From contig JAXRKP010000046.1 of the NCBI GenBank assembly GCA_037039925.1, positions 122,501 to 186,500 of the forward strand: a DNA stretch of 64,000 nucleotides. Reading direction: 5' to 3'. Of the stretch, positions 49,546 through 59,900 are shown one piece after another. The position numbers and the translations under genes are program-made. The notes under the pieces are model-generated. The model was given only the letters and a program-made list of their open reading frames with translations. It had not been told where the DNA came from and searched no databases. Numbering within the stretch: the first letter of the stretch is position 1; each line of letters opens with the position of its first letter. This DNA is from Doris montereyensis. Its lineage: Eukaryota > Mollusca > Gastropoda > Nudibranchia > Dorididae.

Positions 49546-51105
49546 CTTCAGCTCATTGCCACAGCCAATTGTATGTCTATCGTCTCAACCCAATGCATTG
49601 AGATGTCTTCAGGACTAGCAATCAATAAATTTGCGATCCATAACATGTTTGCTGGACAACGAGTTTTTGATCGTCAGGAAATCACAAAAACTCTTAACAG
49701 GCGGGATAGAGAATTTAGTCTAGACATGACACAAGTGATGTGTTATAATTCAGGACAAATTGTAGCATTACAATAATTAAACTTTCGTCTTTTCAGTGTT
49801 AAACTAAACACTTCATCGAATCACTATAATAGTATAAATTGGTTTGAAATAAATGGCTTGTCAGTAGAATGGTTCTGACAACACTCACTCATTCCCTGTC
49901 TCCTCACAACTCACATAGAACTATTAGAACACAACAGCCACATTAGCCTTGAGTAGTGTAAACATTGGGAGTGACTAAGCCGTTGCTGTACCACTTTCCG
50001 TATTTGTTTTCTTCTTCTATATTTCTTGTGACTGTGTCAATGAGCTTTTTGAGAACTTTATCTATAGGATTCCAGTTCCACAATCATTTTTAATTTTAAC
50101 TTTAAGAACAAAGTGGAGTTGGAAATTCTTGGTCCTTTGACAGTTGAGTTGGGCTTTCTACAACTCGTGTTGGTTCTTATGCCATATTGCTATTGCTAAA
50201 ATGCTATACTTATTCATTTGAATCCCAGCTTTTATTTTTATTTAAAATTAAAACTAAGACCTAAATAAACATTTTACTTTAACTTTATTGTAAATTGTAA
50301 TAAAAAAGTCCATATATGTTCAACTTTAACTCAACATCTTTGTTGCTATGTTAATTTGTGCTCAAATGAAAAACAAGTGTTCTTCGATCATTTGCATTAT
50401 TCATTACATTTATTAATTCAGCTTGGTTGAAAAACCCAACATGCAATGCACAGAAACTATACCACCTAGAAAAGTGAAACTTGGCATATATTAATTATTA
50501 TGATATTTACAATACATGTACGTAATCCTGTGATTTGATTTTGCATGGGCACACGAATGAAAAGGATAAAAACGATTTAAACTTTTTGTTATCATCTTAT
50601 GCTCATTATGAAGGAAGTACATAAACTATGTCGAGCCCCTTTGGTCAAATAGTAACTACATGTACCGTCCACATTTCCATTGGCTAAGCTTGATTGAAGA
50701 GTCATTCGTAATCTCTCTAGTCTAAACAAGCAAGAAATGTGGATCTGTAGCTCTATTGAAGAAGTGTTTGTCCAGTTTTAAATCGAGATTCTAGCCGACT
50801 GTCGGCATAAAATATATTTTTCTATTAAAGTGGTTCTGTTTTAGTTTTTAGATCTGGATTTAGAAATCTCGCAAATAAAATTAGACTACTAATAATAACT
50901 AATTGTGGAATGTACGCTAACAGAGCATATTCACTGCTTTCCCGCATAAATTTTCACGTCAGTTTCAATAGTAGACTCAACATCAATGCTTTGTGATTGT
51001 AATTATAATTGCCAACAGCATTCTAATTATTAGACATTTGTATATCTACCACTTCCACCTTGGCAACATAACTCATCCGTTCAGAGAACTTGAGTTTTCT
51101 GCTTA
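49546..51105. other. Intergenic sequence, nothing recognised
   Basis: AT-rich, no gene, no obvious repeat. It separates the 36-bp minisatellite from the inverted pogo-like element. Confidence 0.5.
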
Positions 51106-51864
51106 TACAGTAATCACCGCTAAATTCCCGGCGCTGTAATGCGTTTAGCCCAAATGCCCGTAATCTCAGTGAAACTGATTTTTTTACCATATAAAAGTGC
51201 CCCTCTAAATGCTCGTTTTAAAACTAAGATTTTCCCCTAAATGCCTGGTCTCAACAGCAACAACAGGTATAGTCTTCTCCAAATTATCATAAAGTATGTC
51301 TGTAATTAATTAAAAACAAAAACGTTCTAAAATAATATAATCCTATCGCTCATAATAAACTATGGCTAATTCATGTGTCAACAATTTGCCATGCGCTGTC
51401 ACATGCGCTGTCAAGTAAGTAATTTGTACCCACCCTCCATATACCTATCCAATGTAACATAGAACTATCAACTATCAGTAGTCTTTCTCTTACTTACCTC
51501 AACTCCACTTCATCTACTGTACCGTACATTGGATCACTGGTCTGTCAATGTCAGCGGTCAATCAGAATTGACCAGACTTCCACTTCCAGACTCTGCCTAT
51601 GGCCCTTCCTCGATGTCATAAGTTGCACGAAATTATCTGACGTTTTTAATTGACCAAGATCTCAATAGCATGTGAACAGTTTTATTGTTCCCCATCCCGT
51701 CTCACATTGATCGTATCCAATGTGCCTTTGGGTCTTCATGGAGAGCAATGGTCAACCCTGACCAATATTCCCATAGATGCTCTTTTTTCACCAAAATGAT
51801 AAATCTGATTTAATAAATGCGTTTTCTTTGCTTCCCAAGCATCGGACATTTAGGCAGTAGCGTA
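51106..51864 (-). mobile_element. Pogo/Tigger-like MITE, copy 2
   Basis: Both ends are present. The left reads TACAGTAATCACCGCTAAAT; the reverse complement of the right reads TACGCTACTGCCTAAATGTC. In reverse orientation it matches the nested element at 13251-14312 through several blocks (for example TTGCTCTCCATGAAGACCC and ACATTGGATAGGTATA). It carries one unit of what became an 88-bp tandem repeat in copy 1. No transposase. TA at each end fits a TA target preference. Confidence 0.72.
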
Positions 51865-52552
51865 CCTGTTTAGGTTTATGAAATTTTCTTTGAAATGGAT
51901 TTTATTTTCACATTACAATACGTGTATCACCTATTCCTATCCTGTTTTCTTCTTTCTTAATCATTACTCTATTTTGTTTGAGTGTATTTTCTTCTTACTT
52001 AAACTTAAAGCAAATCTGTGACTGAGTGTGACATTTTTTTATTGCTTCGAGGTTGTATTCAAATTACCTTGCTATAACTTTTAACGTTTTATTCTATTCC
52101 GTGGAATCATTCAACTTTATTTTTACAGGATGTTTAGGATCTCATTTCACAATTGCTGTGGTGGCAAACATTTTTTCTGTATATGTAAAAAGTCTTCCAA
52201 GAATAACTCACAGATGCCGAAAGTTTATGTCCATGATAATTGTACGGTGACATTATATCAGTCGTTATCGCACAAGTACTTACTTCATAATTTGCAAGGT
52301 TGTGCAAGTCTTTTTCTTTTACTTTTATTATGCAATTTATTAAATATTACTGCATTTGCTTTTTGCTTGGTCATGTATTATTATTATTATTATTATTATG
52401 TATAATCATTCACAGATTTAAGTGCAATATTAAGATTAAAGCAAAAGATCTAGACTATTTTTGTTTTACATGTTCTTCATTGCTTTACTCATTGTTTTCA
52501 TTGATATCCATTGTCTGCAGTGAATGATGGGGCTATGGTTATATCGATACCT
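51865..52552. other. Intergenic sequence, nothing recognised
   Basis: AT-rich with a TTA trinucleotide run near 52376-52399. Short open frames, no recognised family. Confidence 0.45.
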
Positions 52553-52915
52553 TGCAAACAGGTGGTGTAGCGAAACCGTAGTGTTGTGCAAGTTTTTAAT
52601 AACGACACTGGTTCAAAACCCATGGGTTTTTTTTCTTCAAAATATATACTCTTACTTAGTAAGGTCCCTCACTCTACGTTTCTCATTTGACTCAGGTGTG
52701 CATGAGTAGCCGGCTATAGGTAGAGAAAGATCTTGTCAGTGTTAGTACAAAGCGCCCAACACCAACAGGCTGCTGCCTCTGCACTGTATCCCACCCCCCC
52801 CCCAAGGGAGTTGACTGATTAGTGATTGAAATGGCCTGCTGCGGGATGAATAATGGCATTCACTCCTAGACTCATACATAACAGTCTGCGCAATATATTG
52901 GATTTAAGGCTTTGT
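52553..52915 (+). mobile_element. SINE-like copy (family 2)
   Basis: The head GGTGGTGTAGCGAAACCGTA with box-B-like GGTTCAAAACC near 52611, then GGCTATAGGTAGAGAAAGAT, TTAGTACAAAGCGCCCAACA and AAGGGAGTTGACTGATTAG. It is the most complete copy of the family and contains a poly-C run near 52791-52803. Confidence 0.7.
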
Positions 52916-52959
52916 TAGTCATAGTCAAATGACTGAGATTACATTTACGTATCTTTAGA

Positions 52960-53150
52960 GTATTACTATTAGTGTGAAGCGCCTAACACTAACCAGGCGG
53001 CTGCACGGTTTGCTCCCAGGGAGTCGAGGGCTTTGTTGAATGGAATGATCTGCTGGGGGATATACGATGTATGTAGTCTTTGTTTGAGCCTGCATTTATG
53101 CAGGGATACAGGCTATATGTCCATCTTTATCTGTTTATCTTTATGAAGGC
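52960..53150 (+). mobile_element. SINE-like copy (family 2), 5' truncated
   Basis: Starts in the body (GTGTGAAGCGCCTAACACTA), followed by CTCCCAGGGAGTCGAGGGC and the tail TATATGTCCATCTTTATCTG. Confidence 0.65.
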
Positions 53151-53155
53151 CCTAC

Positions 53156-53285
53156 TTTGTTGTCTGGCAAAGGGTTGAACCCAAACATGTGCACAGCAAT
53201 ATGTTGTCTGGCAAAAAGGTTGAACCTAAACATATGCACAGCAATATGTTGTCTGGCAAAGGTTGAACCCAAACAAGTGCACAGT
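53156..53285. repeat. Tandem repeat, 44-45 bp unit
   Basis: Three copies of TTGTCTGGCAAAGGGTTGAA with CAAACATGTGCACAGCAATA. Confidence 0.9.
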
Positions 53286-53795
53286 AATACGAGTATTTCC
53301 AGTATTCGTCTGGATGTTAGTATATCAGATAGAGACAGACAGGAAATAAGATTAAAGAACCAAGGAGCAATATTAATGAGTAGTAGTAGTAGGAAGAATA
53401 GTAGTAATAATTAATACACACAACGGCAGAGCTTTGTTTCATTGAAATAACCCATCCGCCATTTATGATGATCTCGCAGTGAAAGGAAAGGAGTAGGACC
53501 TACCCAACCAACAGTTCCTGGCAGTTGCAGCTTTTGTTTCATTGAGAATTACCCTATCCACCACAAGTGGTGATCTAAGGGCGAATTAAGAGAAAATCAC
53601 AAGACAAAAGATAAGTGACAGAGGGAAAGGAAAGAAATAGGACCTACCAGCAGCTCCGCCAACTACCCACAGTAGTAGTAGTAGTAGTAGTAGCAGTACA
53701 TATCACATGCAGAAGCAGTAAGCCTGTGACTCCCTAGCTCAAAAAACAAACAGAATGACAAAAGAAGGCAATACAAAAATATTTTAAATGACTCT

Positions 53796-53801
53796 TTTAT
53801 T
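53796..53801 (-). promoter_or_regulatory. Polyadenylation signal of RPL17
   Basis: AATAAA on the minus strand, 14 bp after the RPL17 stop codon. A very short 3' untranslated region is usual for ribosomal protein genes. Confidence 0.75.
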
Positions 53802-53815
53802 CATCAATGAAAACT

Positions 53816-53964
53816 CTAATCCCTCTGCATCATCTTCTGTCTCTGCAACTTCTTCTTTGAGACCTTCTTCTTCACTGGCTCATCATCTCCAACTGTTGCC
53901 TTGGCTACCACAGACTCTTTTTCTGCCAGAACGAGTTCGATGTGACACGGACTGCTCATGTAGG
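53816..53964 (-). CDS. RPL17: RPL17 exon 6 (C-terminal extension)
   Basis: Acceptor TTTTTCAG; stop TAG at 53816-53818. Completes Pro and reads [20 protein letters not shown], then a Lys-rich end with [14 protein letters not shown], the eukaryote-specific basic C-terminus of uL22. The frame is intact. Confidence 0.95.
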
Positions 53965-56900
53965 CTGAAAAAAAGCAGGAGAGTAAATTAGTCTGGTCAT
54001 GTGAAACTGCTAAATGCATAGCCTACCCCTACCACTGTCAAACATGACCTATAGATTTATAACCAAGTAACTTTAGGAATCAACCAATCCTCTTCATAAT
54101 CATTCATTAAAATATCAAAAGCAAGTATTTTTATGTAATAACTTCTTTCTGGATCTTGGTCAGTCACTAAAGTCATTGATGAAAACCGAGAGCACCCAAA
54201 TATTGCTTCAAATTCAGAGGTGGAACGTGCAAAATATGCCAGTGATTTGGACGAATTTGTACCCAACCAAGGCCACAAGAATACTGGAATATATCAGTGA
54301 TTTAGACGAAATTTGTACCCAACCAAGGCCACAAGAATACTGGAATATACCAGTGATTTGGACGAAATTTGTACCCAACAAAGGCCACAAGAATACTGGA
54401 AGATGGATATGCCAGTGATTTGGACTAAATTTGTACCCAACCAAGGCCTCAACGTTAAAAGGGACATTGACAAGAGACAGATGCCTTTTTCCAATGTGGT
54501 TACCATGGCCACCTGTAGGCCAGGTACAAAATATATAAATACGGAATATTAAAAACTTACGGTTGATACGTCCATGAGCTCTGTATGTTCTCCTCCTCAT
54601 CTTAGGAGCTGCATTGACCTGGATGTGTTCAATAACTAGATGCTCAGTTTCAAGACCCTTTGGAAGAAAACACAGAAAATCAAAGAAATGTTCATGCATG
54701 ACCAACAAGTGTCATCTTCTTTTTGTTCTTTGAATAAAACTCTTACCAATGCACTGGTAATATTTTATTTCATGTTCGTATTACAGTTTGACTCGAAAAT
54801 AACAAAAAAGTAAAATTAATAAAACCCATTTTTCAATTTTCACCCATTGCTGTCCAAGGCTTAATTAGTTCATGTGTCCTATTTGTCCAGCAAAGGGAAG
54901 TAACTCATGCAAAACAACATGTCACCAATGTCCGTAAAATAGTTCTTGTACATCTTGAAATAACATTAATTTTTAAAATATTTCTAGATTTCTCTTATCT
55001 TTGTTATTTATATATATGATATGACATGCATCCATGTTATCTTTGACATTGTTCAGTTCATTAGACCACTCGGAAGTTCAGGTGAAGATCGTGACTCTCT
55101 GCCAGCTGTAGAGTTTTCGTCTTGTTAGACTGCTGTCATTCTCAGACTCAACTTCAAAATCGGGTTCACTATCAAAATTTACATCATAGGCCTCTATCTT
55201 GTCTAAAACATTTTCATTCTCCAAGGAATTGAGAAAATCACACAGCAGTTACACACGTGTGTTCATCTTGTCAAGAACTTTTGTCTGTCTTTAGATATTA
55301 ACAGTTAGATAACCAGTGAAGGATCAAGAGAACAAATACTTTCATTTTAATGTACTCTCCACTTGTTACAATCTGTTCTACATGTAAACAAAGGCCTTAA
55401 ATAATAGGATGATATTCAAAATCAGAAAATAGGATTGCTTGAACATAGAAACTAAATCCATTTAATGTTTTGATAACAAACCATGTCTCAAATGGCCTTG
55501 AAAATGAACACTCACTAAAGTATACAAAACAAACTTGGTATCACTATAAACTTTAAAACATTGTCCTACACACAACACATTTTTCTTGTTGCTCAACCTT
55601 CTCATTCAACACCTTACCCTCTTTTTTAAAAACCAAAATATTTTTATTTCAATCCACAAACTCCTTGCCTGCAAACATGAGGTGTAAGTGATGAGTTGAA
55701 TAAGCAGGGAATGGATTTTGATTTGATTTACCAACATCTACAACTAAGGCGATCTCTGGGTTTTTGGTAGATTTTTAATTTTGTCGACTGCCCTGTAAAC
55801 AGTCAAGGGATCTTTAACATGCACAGTGTTGTGATCTGCACACGGACCTCCTTTTTATCATCCGTCTCCGATGGAACTAGGTGTCGATCCACCTACCTGG
55901 ACTAGGAGGGAGGGGGAGGGGGGAGTGGATTTTTCTCAAAAGAAAAATTGTTCAACTGTCGGCGGGGCTCAAACCCACTACCTTTTGGTTGAGAGGCTGA
56001 CACCGAGTCCCCAAGGGGATGGATAACATGTAGCTAAGTCACATAAAACTCAAAACGCAGGTAAACCTCTAATGAAACAAAATAATCAGGAGGTAACACG
56101 ACACAATTACAGATGAAATTTTAAAAATTACATGACAGTGATGACTGCCGGCGATGTGTTCCAGTGTAAAATCTAGATCTGTCCTACCCCACTTTTGGTC
56201 AGAGTTCTTGTAATTCTTACGTTGTGATATGATATATTATCTCTACTCCACGCTTAGAGTGTTAACTCATAGACTACCCAAGGTCTGACACAAGATTATG
56301 GCGTGGATACGCAAAAAGGGTGCCTTTAAAAATTCATAACTTTTATATTTGTTACTATTTTCTCTTCATTTTTTAAACAGTGTTCATAAAAAAGATCAAA
56401 CTTTATATTGGCACCAATAAAAATGTGTCATTAGTTTGTCTGAGTGGGGATGAGTGAAAGGGTGAAATTGAAATTGAGAAGCTAAAAACCATTCACACAA
56501 TACACTACTTCCACCAATAAATAGATGTGTTTATGAAAACAATGAGCCGGCAAACTGATTGAAAACATGCCGTTTCTGACTTGTAGATCTTCTTATAGTA
56601 CTATTGGTAGTTGTGCTGTAAGTTTTGCAAAAACGGGTTACATCTAAGGCTTGCACTGCCAGCAGTAAAAAAAATCATTCGTTCACACTAGGGAGCTCAT
56701 TCCAGTAGGAAACGGAAGTAGAATAATAAGCCTAAAAAATGCTCCATACCACAATCGCATATATGCAATCTTTCTATAGTTATGGCCCGCCAACATTACG
56801 ATCATCACATGTGCGAGAATTGTACTATGGAGTAAGTGGAGCGTGATCGCACCCGTGTGACATTGGAAAGTCTATGAGTTAATGTGTCTTCAAAATCACA

Positions 56901-59900
56901 TATTCCGTGGTACATTCCTGTTTGGAAATTTTTTTCCCCATTTTCCCGATACGTTGGAACCCTGACATATGCACCTGAAAACAAACAAAACTTACCTTGA
57001 ATTCAGCATTGCTCTCAGCATTTTTCAACAATTGCAGCAGGAATTCAGCACTCTTTTGTGGCCATCTTCCTGGGTATGCTTCCATTGTTTGGCCTATTCG
57101 GGAAGAACGCATAATTTCAAGTAATCAGTATAAAACATCTTGCATCATAAAATGTGAAAAAAGTACAAGCATTATCCTTTTACAGGTTGTCCTGTGACCG
57201 TGATTATCAAGGACAAACAGAAAATAAGAAATTAGTGGTTTCAGCGTGAAAATGTTACACCAAAATCAATGGAGCTAGAACAAAGTTTCTTCTTCTTCTT
57301 CCCAAGACAGCACTTAGGAAGGCTTGTAGGAAATGTGAATAGGTTTTAAAAACTCACATGATACAGAGCGTAGTTAGGTTTGACTACAAAATGATAAATT
57401 ACAAAAATTAAGTTTACAACTGGTGTGACCGTCATAAGTAAAGTAAGTAAAAGCCAGAGCGTATCACGGTTTCTATAGCGTGAAAGCGGAACAGGTGACA
57501 ATATCACCTCCTGGCCAGAACGCTAGTCTGACACAGATTTATTCCCAAGCTAATGCTTGTACTCATTTTGCACCTGCGTAGAGTGGAGAAAATGTGTTAC
57601 GTGTCTTTCCCAAAGAACACAACATCAGACCTGGCTTTGTTTGGATTCGAACTCGGGACCCGATGATCCCCAGTCCGGCAGCCTAACCGCCCGGCCACCG
57701 ACACCACCAGTAGCCGTCACAAATTACTATTGATTGTAAAGAAAACAAAAGAAATGATAAAAGGCTTGCAGAAAAATATTTTCCTCTACAACCTCTCATG
57801 ATCAAAAGATGAAATTGTGAACTTGTTTTGTGGGGTTTTTTTTGTCTCTCATGTCTTGAAATGCTATCCCAGAAATAGAGATAGAATTGAATGAATGAAG
57901 AGATTGAAAAACAAATACAATGTAACGCTCTGGAAATGAGCCTCCTGGACAATGGACTTTTATCTCATACCTTGTAAGAATATCAAAAGTTCTTTTATTT
58001 CGTCTCCATTATAATCTAATGAACACAGCAGCTAGACATGTTTGTTACATTGTAGCCACAACATTTACACGGCTGTGCCATCATTTTAATTATAATGCAA
58101 CAACCATGCAAGAAACCTTGAAACAACTCATAGATCCTATGCCATTTCTAAACATGCACACAGAGGATTCCATTCAAATCCCATTGATAGCTGTTGATGG
58201 TCATCCCACTAAGTGTGGACAAGGAAATTACTAAATCCTTGATCTTGTAAGTGACAAGTTTATAATTATAACGGGAGGGTTTGAGTCAATTGTGGGAACA
58301 CGTCTTGCCTTCTTCCCTTAACGATGATCATCAAGGCTTTTCTATACAGGTTTTTAATTTTATTTGATTCACCCTCATCCACAACTAGTGATCTCAGGGT
58401 TTTTAGTAGGATTATTTATTTTGCCCAGACTGCCCTGTTAACAGCCAAGGGATTCTTTAACATGCACTGGAGTGTTGTGATCTGCACATGGGGCCTCCTT
58501 TTAAGAAAATTGGCAGGTTTCAAACCCACTTCATTTTAGTTGAGAGGCTAACACCTCTGACTCCCAAGTCCCCTTTCTATACAGAGCATATCTTTCATTC
58601 AATAGTATATTTAGTATGAATTCTACAATGTCTTGTTGCTTGAGCCTTATAGACGTACCTGAGCACATCGCCCAACACCACCACTGAATCGCCTGTATGG
58701 AACGCATTCCTTGTATCCCATCACATTCTTCAGGAAGCGGGTGGCACGCTTCAAATGCATATGCTTAATAGCCTGTGCAGTCTCACGTGTGTTCTGTAAA
58801 ACATTTATAAACGTGAGATTTTATAGTAACAAGTTATAACATTTCAAATATAAAAACCAATCAATTTCTGTATATCAATCTCATATGGTAAGTTTCACAA
58901 AATGGTCCATTCACATTTTCCTCTTTTGACAAAATGTACGTGTTTTATACCATGTTAACTCACTCACTACCATGACCGCACACGTGTCGGCCTCAAGCAA
59001 TAAGCCGCTCGCTCCGAGACCGCATCCCTGTCGGCCTTGTATTTACTATTTTTTCTCTATATGAACCGACGCGTAGTCAGCCTTGATATTTTACACACAG
59101 GGAGGCACTTTATTTATCTTCTCAGTGCAGAAGAGTCGAATTACTTATAGTGACTTCCCTTGATTCAAGAGTAGATCTTCTGACACCGAGTTATGAAGTT
59201 ACTGACAGCCGCATTTTCAGTCAGCCATGGCTTCTAATAGTCGACTGAGAAGAAACATTTTTGAAGTTTTAGATCCTTTTACACAAGATGGATCAAAGAC
59301 ATCAATGGTTCTGATCTGGATGATAGTGATTGTGATCCTACTTTCTTCATGAGAAATGACAATCTTATCTGTGACTCAGCAGACGATGAGACGGCACCCA
59401 GTGACAGAAAACGTCGCAGGCTTCAACTTCTACTGGGACCAGTACCGGTAGATCTACATCTAGACCTACCGCATCTACGTCAAGATCGTCCAATTCTAAA
59501 ATCCAGTCACTAAATCTAAATCCTCCCACTTCAACCAGACCCATACACCCAGTCACTGACAGCAACAGTGACAGTACTGACACTCAAAATTATTGGTTGT
59601 ACAGATACTTATGGGCATATTGTGTGAAAGGATGTTGGAAAATTTGATTTTTTTTTTAAGTTTGTGTGGGTAAAATATACCTTTTGTTGAATTGTCATAA
59701 AAAATAAACTATAAAAGATAAATCAAAAATTATTTTTGTATTACAAAAAATTTTTTTGTAAAGGGCTTTATTTTGCTGTAGTTTCATGCATGTAACATGT
59801 ATGGTCAGGTCTGTGTGATGTTTTGAAATGTCTAAAATAGCCGGTAGCGAGTGGCTTGGTCTTGGCCCAGGGGCGGTAGTGAGTGAGTTAAAGCTTAGAA

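Noticed and set aside
48352..49776. A 474-codon Cys-rich protein gene
   Set aside because: It consists almost entirely of a 36-bp minisatellite; two other plus frames and a minus frame are equally open, and no splice or family evidence exists.
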